DNA of 64,000 bases, taken from NCBI GenBank assembly GCA_035495315.1, contig DATJGF010000145.1, forward strand, positions 1-64,000, written 5' to 3'. This stretch comes from DATJGF01 sp035495315. GTDB lineage: Bacteria > Verrucomicrobiota > Verrucomicrobiia > Limisphaerales > UBA8199. Below the pieces are notes generated by a model. The model was not told where the DNA came from and did not search any database. It saw only the letters and a list, made by a program, of their open reading frames with translations. Shown in pieces: positions 53,011-62,356 of the stretch. Within the stretch, counting starts at the first letter, position 1, and each line of letters starts with the position of its first letter. The translations under genes were made by a program, and so were the position numbers.

Positions 53011-53575
53011 GCCTGAGACTGCTGAAATTACGCAGGTTCTGCATGCAATTGGTCGCAGTGAGGAAGGTGCGGCCGAAAAGCTGCTCCCGCTCGTCTATGC
53101 CGAATTGAGGCGATTAGCCGCCGCGCGAATGGCGCATGAACTAGCCGGCCAAACGCTTCAGCCAACAGCCCTAGTGCATGAGGCCTGGTTGCGCCTCGTT
53201 AAGGATGGCGACCGGACGTGGCAAAACCGCGCGCATTTTTTCGGTGCCGCCGCTGAAGCGATGCGGCGCATCTTGATTGAGCGGGCACGTCATAGATCCC
53301 GGCTTAAACATGGCGGCGGTCAGTCGCGGTTGAACATTGAGGACCTCGAACTCGCCCAGAGGACTCCCGACGACAAGGTTTTGCTGGTAGACGAGGCCTT
53401 GGGGCGCCTCAAAGTGGAGGATCCCGAACTGGAAAGCATCGTCGTTCTGAAATTCTTCGGCGGGTTAAGCAACGCGGAAATTGCTGAGACGCTGGGTCTT
53501 GCGACTCGCACGCTCGACCGGCAATGGGCCTACGCCAGAACTTGGCTGTTTCGCTATATTAGCGAACAGAAATAA
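53009..53575 (+). CDS. ECF-type sigma factor
   Basis: A 188-residue sigma factor of the family often paired with Ser/Thr kinases in Planctomycetes/Verrucomicrobia (TIGR02999-like). Region 2 has VYAELRRLAAARMAHE ... TALVHEAWLRLV, and region 4 VVLKFFGGLSNAEIAETLGLATRTLDRQWAYARTWL. The ATG at 53009 starts the conserved ITQVLHAIG segment; the longer frame upstream is only the reverse of the araC gene. The Ser/Thr kinase gene begins 68 bases downstream. Such pairs are thought to link kinase signalling to transcription. Confidence 0.93.
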   Translation: MPETAEITQVLHAIGRSEEGAAEKLLPLVYAELRRLAAARMAHELAGQTLQPTALVHEAWLRLVKDGDRTWQNRAHFFGAAAEAMRRILIERARHRSRLKHGGGQSRLNIEDLELAQRTPDDKVLLVDEALGRLKVEDPELESIVVLKFFGGLSNAEIAETLGLATRTLDRQWAYARTWLFRYISEQK

Positions 53576-53643
53576 ACACTAAAAAAGTCTGCATCATTTG
53601 GCGAAAGTGGTCTGCCTCTGTCGCATTAGAGGTCAAAGGTCAA

Positions 53644-56600
53644 ATGAGTACTCGAGTCCCGCGCGAAAAAGCGGTGTTCGTTGAGGCGCTGGAAATAGCC
53701 GACCCGGAACAACGCCGTCAGTTCCTGGACAACGCGTGCGGCGCCGACCAAGCGTTGCGCGAACAGATTGATAAGTTATTGGCGCTTTCGCAAAGCGCCT
53801 GCGATTTCTTCAAAGACTGTTCTCCTGCCTTGGAACCGGAGGCCGCCGATGCTGCCCAGGTCCTTTCGGCGGCCGAATCGGCGGTTGGACCTGAGATACC
53901 CGAGAGCAAGTGCATCGGCCCGTACAAGTTACTCCAGAAGCTTGGTGAAGGGGGTTATGGCGTTGTTTATATGGCGGAGCAGGAACGGCCGATCCGCCGC
54001 CGGGTAGCTCTGAAGATCATCAAGCTGGGGATGGATACCAAGAATGTAATCGCTCGCTTCGAGGCCGAGCGCCAGGCCCTGGCTTTAATGGATCACCCCA
54101 ACATCGCGCGGGTTCTGGATGCCGGTGCCACCGAAACTGGCCGACCGTACTTCGTGATGGAATTGGTCTACGGCGTCAAAATCACCGAGTACTGCGATCA
54201 GAACGGCGTCAGCATGCGGGAACGGCTGCAGTTGTTCATCCAAGTCTGCAACGCGGTCCAGCATGCGCATCAGAAGGGCATCATTCATCGGGATCTCAAG
54301 CCGTCGAACATCATGGTCACTATGCATGACGGGGTCCCGGTGCCCAAGGTGATCGACTTCGGGATTGCCAAAGCAACCGAGCAACGCCTGACGGACAAAA
54401 CCCTCTTCACCTCCTATGCGCAATTGATGGGCACCCCCGCCTACATGAGCCCCGAACAGATGGAGTTTAGCGGTTTGAACCTGGACACGCGCAGCGACGT
54501 TTACTCCCTCGGGGTCTTGCTTTACGAACTTCTCACGGGTCGCACTCCGTTTGACACCACGGATCTCTTGAAATTGGGGGTGGACGAACTGAGACGCACA
54601 GTACGTGAGCAGGAACCGTTGAGTCCCTCCGCCAAACTCCAAACCCTGAACAATGAGGAACTGACCAAGACCGCCAGGAGACGACACATTGAACCGCCCC
54701 GGCTGTTGTCTCAGCTTCGAGGTGATTTGGATTGGATTGTGCTCAAGTGCCTGGAGAAGGACCGCACCCGCCGATATGCGACAGCGACTGGGCTGACAGA
54801 AGACATCGAGCGTTACTTGCATGAGGAAGCTATTCTAGCGCGTCCACCCAGTCGGTTGTATCGGCTGCAAAAGCTCGTGCGCAGAAACCGGGTTGTGTTC
54901 CTGTTCGCAGCAGCGGCAGCCGCAGCTTTGTTTCTGGGCAGCATAATTTCAACCTGGCTTTTGATAAAGGAACGAGAGGCGTTGCGGAGCGCTGTAGCTG
55001 CTCGGCAGGAAACCGAAAACGCCCGTGCCACAGAATCGCAACTGCGCCGTGCAGCCGAGTCGCGTGAAACTGTGAAAGAAATTAGCTTGCTGATGGCCCA
55101 AGACCATTACGAGCAAGCCGATGCATTACTCAGTCGGGTTCCACTTGAAAAGCCGTCACCGGAAACCGAATCCTTGTTGCGCATCCTGGGTGATTGGAAT
55201 GCGATTAGTGGCCGGTGGCCCCAGGCCATTGAGCGCTTCGCGTCATTGACCCGACTGTACCCAACAGATGGATTGGGAACCTCGCTGGACCATTTCAGAC
55301 TTGGGACGGCGTTGCTCGAGTCAGGTAATCGGGATGGTTATGAGCGGTTCCGTCAGCAGATCGTTTCGCGATTTGGCGGCGCGGAGAGCACGACCAACTC
55401 CTTGCCGGACTGGCTTATTTCATCTTGCCTGCTGTTGCCCGCTAACCAGCAACTCTTGGAGAATCTCAATCCAATGGCCGAGGCTGCCGAAAAGACGCTT
55501 TCTGATCCCGATCGGAATGGGACTTTTCGCCTGCCCGGGATCTCGTCATCTCTGGCATTACTGGAGTACCGGCGTGGGAATGACCAAAGAGCCACGGCCC
55601 TTTGCGCGCGCTGCCTCAGCTCTCCCGATTGCGATGCTCCACGAGCCGCACTGGCGCATGGAATCCAGGCGCTGTCTTACTGGCGGCTGGGTCAATATGC
55701 GGAAGGGTTCATCGAACTGAGTCGGGCACAGGAGCGGATCGACTCGACATTCAAGAAAGGGCTAAGCCTAAACCCCAACGATGACCCTGCACACAATTGG
55801 TTCGACTGGGTTTTGCCACGTATTCTGATTCGCGAGTGTCGGGAGCAATGTTTGGAAAGCGACCGTTCGCTGGCGCAAATGACAGTGCCGAACCCGAGCG
55901 TGGAAACCGCTGCCAAATACCGTGTTTTAGGCGAGTGGCACGCCCTGCGCCAAGAGTGGCGCGATGCGGCTGAACGGTTCGGGGCGTTAATCGACCTGGA
56001 CCGCGTTGGAAATTGGGAGACGATCACGTTGGACTATTTCAAACTCAGCCTGGCGTTGGTTGAGGCGGGCAAGCGAGACGAGTTTAACCGTTGCCGGCAG
56101 GATTTCGTCGCCCAATACGGCCAAACAACCAATGCCACAGCGGCGAATCGAGTGATCAAATCTTCCCTCCTGATGCCCGCACCCCAAGAGTTGTTGGAGC
56201 TTCTTGAACCGTGTGCACGTGCCTGCGAGGAGGTGATTACTAACAACTATGTTTATACCACAGCTTGGAACTCGTTATCCTTGGAAGTGCTGGAGTATCG
56301 GCGAGGCAACTACGCCAGGGCAAGCGAACTGTCTCGCAAATGCCTGGCTCTTCCCGAAAGGAATGCGCTATGGACCACCACAGCGCAACTGATTCTGGCG
56401 ATGTCTTACTGGCAGATGCATCAGTACCGGGAGGCCGTGCCCAAAATGATCGAGGCCCAGACGCGAATCGAGAGCGAGTTTGAGAACGGGCTTGATCCCA
56501 ACCCCGGTAACGATCCCGAACATCACTGGTACGACTGGGTTGTTGCGCGGATTCTTCTGCGCGAGTGCCAGGAGCAGGTCTTGGAGACCGATCGTTCCCT

Positions 56601-57351
56601 GGCGCAGGCCGCGCTCCCCCCCGCCAGCCTGGCAAGCGCGGCGGACTACCGCGCGCTCGGCGAGTGGCACGCCTTGCGCCAGGAGTGGCGCATCGCGGCC
56701 GAGTGGTTCGGCGCGCTGCTGAAAATAGATCGACTCGACGACTGGGATATTGCCACGCTCGATTATTTGGCCCGCGGAACGCTCCTGGCAGAAACCGGCG
56801 ATAAGAAGAGCTACGAAACGTTTCGGGAGGAAGCTGTCAGCCGATTCAAAGGAACGGATATCCAAGCTGCGGCCGAGCGGATCATTAAAATCAGCCTGCT
56901 CCAACCTGCGGACGCAAAGGAGATTGCCGCGCTGGCGCCCCTAACGGAGGTTGCAGCTCGTCCGTTCACCCAAACAGAGGAGGGCATGGAAATCATTGCC
57001 TTCCGCGAAGCCTGGCGAGCCATTTCGCTGGGGCTTCTCGAGTATCGGAGCGGTGATTACGCTAAAGCCACTGAATGGTGCCGCCTTTCTCTGGCCTGCC
57101 GGCAGGAGGTCCCGGTGCGAACGGCCACTGCCCGCCTCATCCTGGCGATGTCGCTTCGACAGCGGAAAGAGCACCAAGCGGCTCTGTCCGAGCTCGAGCA
57201 AGCGCGCAAGATCATCGAGAGCGGGTTCGACGCCGGATTAAAAAGCGCAAGATGGGATCGCGGGCTCTGGTTCGACTGGCTGTTCGCGCGGGCCCTGTTG
57301 CGCGAAACCTCGGAATTGCTGCGCGTCAAACCCGACTCTGTTACGCGTTAG
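53644..57351 (+). CDS. Ser/Thr protein kinase with three large TPR-like repeats
   Basis: A 1,235-residue transmembrane kinase. The cytoplasmic kinase (~residues 91-395) is complete: GEGGYGVVY glycine loop, Lys in VALKIIKLG, catalytic HRDLKPSNI (~215), DFGIAKA (~238) and GTPAYMSPEQ. A single membrane helix lies at ~417-441. The exported part (~480-1225) is built of three related ~225-residue units, each opening LG-W-A-....W..A..RFGAL and containing LEYRRGNYARA-like TPR helices and a ...FDWV.ARILLRECQE close. It follows the ECF sigma gene; sensing through the TPR region and signalling to that sigma factor is a reasonable guess. Confidence 0.94.
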   Translation: MSTRVPREKAVFVEALEIADPEQRRQFLDNACGADQALREQIDKLLALSQSACDFFKDCSPALEPEAADAAQVLSAAESAVGPEIPESKCIGPYKLLQKLGEGGYGVVYMAEQERPIRRRVALKIIKLGMDTKNVIARFEAERQALALMDHPNIARVLDAGATETGRPYFVMELVYGVKITEYCDQNGVSMRERLQLFIQVCNAVQHAHQKGIIHRDLKPSNIMVTMHDGVPVPKVIDFGIAKATEQRLTDKTLFTSYAQLMGTPAYMSPEQMEFSGLNLDTRSDVYSLGVLLYELLTGRTPFDTTDLLKLGVDELRRTVREQEPLSPSAKLQTLNNEELTKTARRRHIEPPRLLSQLRGDLDWIVLKCLEKDRTRRYATATGLTEDIERYLHEEAILARPPSRLYRLQKLVRRNRVVFLFAAAAAAALFLGSIISTWLLIKEREALRSAVAARQETENARATESQLRRAAESRETVKEISLLMAQDHYEQADALLSRVPLEKPSPETESLLRILGDWNAISGRWPQAIERFASLTRLYPTDGLGTSLDHFRLGTALLESGNRDGYERFRQQIVSRFGGAESTTNSLPDWLISSCLLLPANQQLLENLNPMAEAAEKTLSDPDRNGTFRLPGISSSLALLEYRRGNDQRATALCARCLSSPDCDAPRAALAHGIQALSYWRLGQYAEGFIELSRAQERIDSTFKKGLSLNPNDDPAHNWFDWVLPRILIRECREQCLESDRSLAQMTVPNPSVETAAKYRVLGEWHALRQEWRDAAERFGALIDLDRVGNWETITLDYFKLSLALVEAGKRDEFNRCRQDFVAQYGQTTNATAANRVIKSSLLMPAPQELLELLEPCARACEEVITNNYVYTTAWNSLSLEVLEYRRGNYARASELSRKCLALPERNALWTTTAQLILAMSYWQMHQYREAVPKMIEAQTRIESEFENGLDPNPGNDPEHHWYDWVVARILLRECQEQVLETDRSLAQAALPPASLASAADYRALGEWHALRQEWRIAAEWFGALLKIDRLDDWDIATLDYLARGTLLAETGDKKSYETFREEAVSRFKGTDIQAAAERIIKISLLQPADAKEIAALAPLTEVAARPFTQTEEGMEIIAFREAWRAISLGLLEYRSGDYAKATEWCRLSLACRQEVPVRTATARLILAMSLRQRKEHQAALSELEQARKIIESGFDAGLKSARWDRGLWFDWLFARALLRETSELLRVKPDSVTR

Positions 57352-57390
57352 CCCTTCGCCGCTTTAAAACCCGACCAAAATAAGTTATTA

Positions 57391-59046
57391 ATGATTATGG
57401 AATCGGTGAGCGACAAACGGTTCGATCCGCTTTTGGCAACGCAGTTACTCCTGGACGTTGCGCAGGAACGATCGGTGGAGCCGATCCTGAAAAAACTGGT
57501 GGATTTCTCGGTGGAGCGCGCGGGGTTCTCATTTTCCACCGTCTGGTTGGTCCAAAAGGGTGACTTATGCGCGACCTGCATGTATCGATCCGAATGTGCT
57601 GACCAGTCCCGCTGCCTGCACCTAATTGCGGGAAAAGGCAGATCGCTTCCGGGTTGCGGAAAGGGCACGCAGCCTTACGAGGATCTCGATGCTCGGGTGC
57701 CGCTGAACCTGGGGCCGCTTGGAGAAGCGGTGGCCACTGGTCAGTTGAAAGTGATAAAGAATCCCGGCAACCAGCCGATTTCCGTCCCCGGGTTCGAGTG
57801 GTTGCGAGAAGAGCGCATCTCTGAGTACGGGATCCGGCCCATAGTTTTTAAAGGAGAGGTCCTGGGCGCCATCGTGAGCTTTAGTCCCGAAGACATGCCG
57901 GAAACAATCGCGCCCTGGTCGCGGATCTTCGCGGATCATATCGGGGCCGCCATCGCCAACGCGCGCGCCTTTGACGAAATCCAGCATCTCAAAGGCCAAC
58001 TCGAATTGCAAAATACGTATTTGCAGGAGGCCGTGGTGGAAGCGAAAGCCTTCGGCGACCTGGTCGGCCAAAGCGCGGCCTTGCGGCACGTCGTCGGCCA
58101 GATCGACGTGGTCGCCCCCACCGAAGCTTCGGTGCTCATCCTCGGCGAGACCGGAACCGGCAAAGAATTGGTGGCCCACGAAATACACCGCCGCAGCGCT
58201 CGCAGAGACGGTCCCTTGGTTCGAGTCAATTGCGCCTCCATTCCGCGGGAGCTATTCGAAAGCGAGTTTTTCGGCCATGTCAGAGGGTCTTTTACAGGAG
58301 CAGTTAAGGATCGGGCCGGACGCTTTGAGACCGCTGAGGGCGGGACCATCTTCCTGGATGAGGTGGGGGAGATTCCGCTGGATATTCAAAATAAGCTACT
58401 CCGTGTTCTCCAGGAGAAGCGGTATGAACGCGTCGGTGACGATCGGACGCGCCGGGCCAATGTGCGCATCGTAGCTGCGACGAACCGGGATTTGAAGAAA
58501 GCGGCAGCGGCAGGAAAATTCCGGGAGGATCTATACTATCGGCTGAACGTCTTTCCGATTCAGGTTCCGCCGTTACGAGAACGGCTGGATGATATTCCGT
58601 CGCTCGCGCAACACTTTGTGGAGCTCTCGGCACGGGAGTTGAAGTGCGCCAAACCCCGGCTAACGAGGGCGGCGGTGACACAACTCCACAGTTACGATTG
58701 GCCGGGCAATGTGCGCGAGTTGCGCAACGTGGTTGAGCGCGCAGTAATTCTGGCCCGCGGGAAAGCTTTGGAGTTTGACTTGCCGATGAGCTGTCAAGCT
58801 GCGCCGGCACCTCGATCGATTCCTAAGTCCGATTCATCGGCGGTCAGCCCAGCTCAGCCTAAATTCCTGACCGAAGCCGAGGTTGAGCGCTTCGAGCGTG
58901 ACAACCTCCTCCATGCGCTGGAAGCGGCCAATTGGAAAATCAGCGGACCCGATAGCGCAGCGGAACTTCTTGGCGTAAAGCCGACGACTCTGCTTTCCAG
59001 GATGACCAAGTGGGGCCTGAAGAGGCCGGAGCATGGGACATCCTGA
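57391..59046 (+). CDS. sigma-54-dependent transcriptional activator with a GAF domain
   Basis: A 551-residue enhancer-binding protein. The N-terminal GAF domain (~15-190) contains a Cys cluster (GDLCATCMYRSECADQSRCL) that might bind metal or sense redox. The AAA+ domain (~215-450) has Walker A GETGTGKE (~252), the sigma-54-contacting loop GSFTGA (~299; most homologues have GAFTGA), Walker B IFLDEVGEI and the arginine-rich RFREDLYYRLNVF region (here KFREDLYYR). A Fis-type helix-turn-helix closes the protein (AAELLGVKPTTLLSRMTKWGL). No receiver domain, so it is ligand-controlled. It is the only sigma-54 activator in the window, beside two sigma-54-like promoters at 27911 and 60923. Confidence 0.94.
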   Translation: MIMESVSDKRFDPLLATQLLLDVAQERSVEPILKKLVDFSVERAGFSFSTVWLVQKGDLCATCMYRSECADQSRCLHLIAGKGRSLPGCGKGTQPYEDLDARVPLNLGPLGEAVATGQLKVIKNPGNQPISVPGFEWLREERISEYGIRPIVFKGEVLGAIVSFSPEDMPETIAPWSRIFADHIGAAIANARAFDEIQHLKGQLELQNTYLQEAVVEAKAFGDLVGQSAALRHVVGQIDVVAPTEASVLILGETGTGKELVAHEIHRRSARRDGPLVRVNCASIPRELFESEFFGHVRGSFTGAVKDRAGRFETAEGGTIFLDEVGEIPLDIQNKLLRVLQEKRYERVGDDRTRRANVRIVAATNRDLKKAAAAGKFREDLYYRLNVFPIQVPPLRERLDDIPSLAQHFVELSARELKCAKPRLTRAAVTQLHSYDWPGNVRELRNVVERAVILARGKALEFDLPMSCQAAPAPRSIPKSDSSAVSPAQPKFLTEAEVERFERDNLLHALEAANWKISGPDSAAELLGVKPTTLLSRMTKWGLKRPEHGTS

Positions 59047-59052
59047 GCCATG

Positions 59053-59283
59053 CTATTCGGTTCTGGCCTTCAAAGTGCGACGGCCGATCTGTGCCGCTGC
59101 CATTTTCCCGGGCCATCCGAGGTTTGACTCGCTAAAACTCTCAGCGCCCCTGGCGATCTTCGTATCGGCCGTGGGTCTATGGTTTTCGCTGAAAACTCTC
59201 CGCAGCCAAAAACGGTGAATAAGCCAGAGATACGACAGCACCATTCCAAAAACCAACGGAATGACAAAGTATGCGCTAATCAT
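59053..59283 (-). CDS. small membrane protein
   Basis: A 76-residue protein with one N-terminal membrane helix (ISAYFVIPLVFGMVLSYLWLI) and a basic, soluble C-terminal half. GAAGGGA is five bases before the ATG at 59283. Its start overlaps the stop of the upstream small secreted-protein gene by eight bases, so the two are likely a mini-operon. The family is not recognised. It converges on the sigma-54 activator gene. Confidence 0.5.
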   Translation of the reverse strand: MISAYFVIPLVFGMVLSYLWLIHRFWLRRVFSENHRPTADTKIARGAESFSESNLGWPGKMAAAQIGRRTLKARTE

Positions 59284-59545
59284 ATTTTCCCTTCGTTCGG
59301 TCGATGCCACCCAGCACCGCAGTCGCAATCATATTGTTCAGCGCGGCACCTTCCGCCGCTGCCACCGCATTCACCTTGGCGGTCATGCTGAAAAACTTCG
59401 CTAATGTTGAATCCGCGCACGGCAGATTCTTGATGGCTGTTTCAACCTCGGCCCGAAGGTCATGGCCGGCAGTCACGGTTAGGACTGAGCTAAGCGCGGC
59501 TACGAACAAACCGATCAGCAACAGGTCGAGATTCTGGTGTTTCAT
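59276..59545 (-). CDS. small secreted or membrane-anchored helical protein
   Basis: An 89-residue protein. The N-terminus (LLLIGLFVAALSSVLTVTAG) is a signal peptide or anchor; the remainder is helical, alanine-rich, with a single Cys (KNLPCADSTL). No ribosome-binding site is obvious. Not recognised; it overlaps the next small gene by eight bases. Confidence 0.5.
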   Translation of the reverse strand: MKHQNLDLLLIGLFVAALSSVLTVTAGHDLRAEVETAIKNLPCADSTLAKFFSMTAKVNAVAAAEGAALNNMIATAVLGGIDRTKGKYD

Positions 59546-59628
59546 ATTGGTTCTGCTGCGTAGTGGAGGCAGAGCGGTGACATTAAAGGGCTAACGGCGC
59601 AATTCGATCATGAAGCCGCGGGCCAGTA

Positions 59629-60714
59629 TCATTTGAACCGGATCGCGAACAGAGAGAAACCGCTCGGAACGCCTGCGCTCAGATCGCGCGGGAGTTCGGG
59701 GGCCTCGCGTTGTCCATACTCCCGTGGCGCAAAGGGATTGATCAACTGGAGTGGATTATCTGCATTATACGCTGTGTACAGGATCCCGCCATATTTATGC
59801 TGGTCCGCGAAATTTTCCCGACGTTGGTTTACTCGTGGAATCGCTGTCATATCCACCGGCCCTAATGCGGTTCGTTCTTCGGGGGGCACGCTATTCGTGG
59901 GGGTTGGTTGCGGCCCAGGCGTCGAAAGCTTCTCATTGCCGCTGGTGTTCAGGCAATTCGTGTCCATTCCTTTGGCCCAGAGTTCCAACAGCACGTTGTC
60001 GCGAATTGGTGTTGTGACGACACCGGGTCGCGATTGGGACGCCGATTGGTGCCCCGACCGCGCGATGACGGTTCCGCCCGGAGCCGCGAGAGCATCATTG
60101 GTCGCGCTGCAGGCCGATGTCAGCCCTCCACTGACCACGACCAACAGGCTGATTAAGGTCTTCACAACTGATCCGCGCGGTCGCGGTGCGCGTGTTACGC
60201 CGAAGGTCGCGGTGCGGTGGCGGCTGAAAAGACGGAAATGGGGAGGTGGTTCACGAAGTCCAGGATCCTGCGCCCGCGTTGAACTTGGATGGGATTTACA
60301 TGGCTTGCTTTTTTGAAACGAAGCTTTCGGCCCGAGCCTCCGGCGGAGCGCCTGAGAACGTTGCATCCAGACCGCCGCCTTTGCAGGATCGATAAAATAG
60401 GACAAAAATACGCCGTCCCTTCGAGCCACCTTCTCAACAAAGTTGGCCTGCCGGACCTGCTCGGGGCGAACCACCAAGGCCACGCGGCCATCGGTGGGAA
60501 TCTGGCCGGCAAAGCCCTTCGCGAAGTCGAACAGTTGCGGTGCTGTCGGCACGGACCGCAACTGGGTAAGGTCAACTATGATTCGGCTCCGCCGCGCATT
60601 GAGCAGCCCATGCGCTTCATATCGGGCGGCAGCGATTTCCCGGGGCGGTATTTCCCCTTCATAGGACAAGGTCACGCATCGTTCTTCTTCAATCGGCTTT
60701 ATGAAGTAGGCCAT
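59629..60714 (-). CDS. STAS-like domain fused in frame to a lipoprotein-like region
   Basis: A 361-residue frame that looks like two genes run together. Residues ~1-125 (MAYFIKPIEEERCVTLSYEG ... RIIVDLTQLRSVPTAPQLFDFA) resemble a STAS/SpoIIAA-like or DUF-type cytoplasmic domain. Residues ~180-361 start with a GTG (60166) that would give a lipoprotein signal, VKTLISLLVVVSGGLTSACS, followed by a secreted, Pro/Asn-rich region ending FSLFAIRFK. The linker (RARDPGLREPPPH) is basic and disorderly. Either the stop between two genes was lost or the lipoprotein begins independently at the GTG. The gene start at 60714 is chosen over earlier ATGs at 60774 and 60831. Confidence 0.5.
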   Translation of the reverse strand: MAYFIKPIEEERCVTLSYEGEIPPREIAAARYEAHGLLNARRSRIIVDLTQLRSVPTAPQLFDFAKGFAGQIPTDGRVALVVRPEQVRQANFVEKVARRDGVFLSYFIDPAKAAVWMQRSQALRRRLGPKASFQKSKPCKSHPSSTRAQDPGLREPPPHFRLFSRHRTATFGVTRAPRPRGSVVKTLISLLVVVSGGLTSACSATNDALAAPGGTVIARSGHQSASQSRPGVVTTPIRDNVLLELWAKGMDTNCLNTSGNEKLSTPGPQPTPTNSVPPEERTALGPVDMTAIPRVNQRRENFADQHKYGGILYTAYNADNPLQLINPFAPREYGQREAPELPRDLSAGVPSGFSLFAIRFK

Positions 60715-60884
60715 GGTGCATCCATAATCACGTTGCGTGCCAGGACCAAGAACGTCGCGGAAACTACACGTTTCCATAGCCTTGCTTATCAGAGACCGTG
60801 TTGGAGACGGCGTGCGATTTTTAGAGCGCACGAAAACTCGTGAGGGTTACGCGGGGAGATTTCAGAATCGGAAGCCTGCATAAA

Positions 60885-60930
60885 TGGCGCACTTGCAGAG
60901 CAAAAGGCGCATTACTCCAGTGTGGCATGG
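60885..60930 (+). repeat. paired-block element upstream of small protein copy 2
   Basis: Contains TGGCGCA and, 22 bases on, GCGCATTAC-CC-GTGT--CA-G. The same blocks at the same spacing recur at 62663-62707, upstream of the outer-membrane barrel gene. It may be a distant relative of dispersed repeat Y or a shared regulatory element. Confidence 0.4.
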
Positions 60931-60938
60931 GAAATGTA
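60923..60938 (+). promoter_or_regulatory. sigma-54-like promoter, weak
   Basis: TGGCATGGGAAATGTA keeps the -24 GG and the ten-base spacing, but the -12 dinucleotide is GT, not GC. Flanking bases match the strong site at 27911 (tgtggca-g-g----tg-a-aa). It lies about 70 bases before the second small-protein gene. Confidence 0.35.
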
Positions 60939-61007
60939 TAAGCATTCCAAGACGAACTACACTGCCCGTCACGATGACGAGAAACCAACAAATTTAAAGG
61001 ATACACA

Positions 61008-61130
61008 ATGAAAACTTCGCTCGCGAACTCGCACATTGGCCGTGTTATCCTGCATCTCTTCTGCCTATTGCAGGACCGCAAATGGTCCTGGCATATGGCC
61101 GGCATCCGCAGGGAAATAGTGCCCGTCTAG
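61008..61130 (+). CDS. 40-aa conserved small protein (copy 2)
   Basis: Homologue of the small protein at 27973-28101: ungapped, 18 of 38 positions identical, including GR at 11-12, LHL at 15-17, C19, D23, K25, WH at 28-29, GI at 32-33 and REI at 35-37. AAAGGA lies six bases before the ATG. It ends 23 bases before the AI-2E-family transporter gene. As with the first copy, it follows a sigma-54-like promoter and precedes a larger gene, so a conserved leader or partner role is plausible. Confidence 0.7.
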   Translation: MKTSLANSHIGRVILHLFCLLQDRKWSWHMAGIRREIVPV

Positions 61131-61153
61131 ATCACGGCGGGTGCAGTTTCAAC

Positions 61154-62356
61154 ATGAAACAGCTCAGCTCAGACGAGACTCCCGTTAGCGAGTATGCTGG
61201 ATGGCCTCGCAATCGCATTCGGATGATCGCGTTGGGACTGTTTGCGGCCGTTGGTATCTACTTATGCTACCGCCTGGCCCACCCTTGCATCCCATCTCTG
61301 GTTTGGGCTGGTGCGCTGGCATTGGTTTTCACCCCGTTGCACAGGTGGTTTGAGGCAAGGCTGCGACGGCCGAGTTTGGCGGCGGCACTTTCCCTGGTCG
61401 TCATTGGATTGCTGGTGGTGGTCCCGGCCACATGGTTCGCTCAGAAGCTCGCCGAACAAGCCACCTCTGTCCCGGAAAACATCCAAAAGCAAATTGCAGC
61501 CGGTAAATGGCACATCAATCCCGGGCAACACCCGCTTATGGCGCGGCTGTTGGCCCGGATTGAGAAGCAAATTAGTTCCCCGGAAGACGCTTCATTGGCG
61601 TCGACCTGGCTGAGGACCATCGTCTCCAGGTTGATAAAGGAATCGGCCGTTGCGGTGGTTCAAGTTTCCCTCACGCTGTATTTTTTGTTTTATTTTCTTC
61701 GCGATCGGCTTCGCGTGCTCAAGGCCATCCGCTCCTTCTTACCCTTAAGCGAAAACGACACCGAAACACTCTTCTCCCGGATCAACGACACGATTCATGC
61801 GACTCTCTACGGCATGCTCGCGCTCTCCGCGCTCCAGGGTCTCCTGGGCGGGCTGATGTTTTGGTGGCTCGGCGTCCCTTCGCCATGGTTTTGGGCACTG
61901 GTGGCGGCTGTATTCGCTTTCGTACCGGTGGTAGATACCTTTGTCCTTTGGCTTCCAGCAGCCGTGTACCTCGGGCTCGAAGGCAGGTGGGGAGAAGCTC
62001 TCGGTGTTGCTGCGTTGGGCAGTCTGGTGGTCCGCGGGATCGAAAATTTTCTATATCCGGTCCTGGTGAAAGACCGTTTGAGGGTCCCGTCAGTAAGCAT
62101 TTTCGTTTCCCTAGTGGGCGGGCTGCTCCTCTTTGGCTGGAGTGGTCTCGTGCTCGGACCGGTGATCCTCACGATTACAAGTGCTCTCGTAGAAATGTGT
62201 GTAAAGCGGTTCAGTGAACCACAAGGTCCCCCAGGGCCTGATCCCAATAAGTCCACCGATGCGGAGCAGACGTGGGCAGCCGTTCCTGATTTGCCTTTGA
62301 ACCCGTGCAAGCTGCTAAAACCCCAAATGCCGCAGGAACGAAAGTCCAGGTTTTGA
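61154..62356 (+). CDS. AI-2E family transporter (PerM/UPF0118)
   Basis: A 400-residue integral membrane protein with eight predicted segments. Family features: the N-terminal TM pair (MIALGLFAAVGIYLCYRLA, LVWAGALALVFTPLHRWF), a soluble insert at ~115-165, LTLYFLFYFLRDRLRVL, and the C-terminal block FVPVVDTFVLWLPAAVYLG with GRWGEALG and DRLRVPSVSIFVSLVGGLLLFGWSGLVLGPV. Members export autoinducer-2 or act as Na+/H+ antiporters; the substrate is not predictable. The ATG at 61154 follows the small-protein gene by 23 bases; an earlier in-frame start lies inside that gene. Confidence 0.92.
   Translation: MKQLSSDETPVSEYAGWPRNRIRMIALGLFAAVGIYLCYRLAHPCIPSLVWAGALALVFTPLHRWFEARLRRPSLAAALSLVVIGLLVVVPATWFAQKLAEQATSVPENIQKQIAAGKWHINPGQHPLMARLLARIEKQISSPEDASLASTWLRTIVSRLIKESAVAVVQVSLTLYFLFYFLRDRLRVLKAIRSFLPLSENDTETLFSRINDTIHATLYGMLALSALQGLLGGLMFWWLGVPSPWFWALVAAVFAFVPVVDTFVLWLPAAVYLGLEGRWGEALGVAALGSLVVRGIENFLYPVLVKDRLRVPSVSIFVSLVGGLLLFGWSGLVLGPVILTITSALVEMCVKRFSEPQGPPGPDPNKSTDAEQTWAAVPDLPLNPCKLLKPQMPQERKSRF

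Noticed and set aside
60736..60742. TGGCACG on the minus strand upstream of the STAS-like gene
   Set aside because: The -12 half reads GTGAT and lies only ~14 bases from the ATG, so a sigma-54 promoter here is unlikely.
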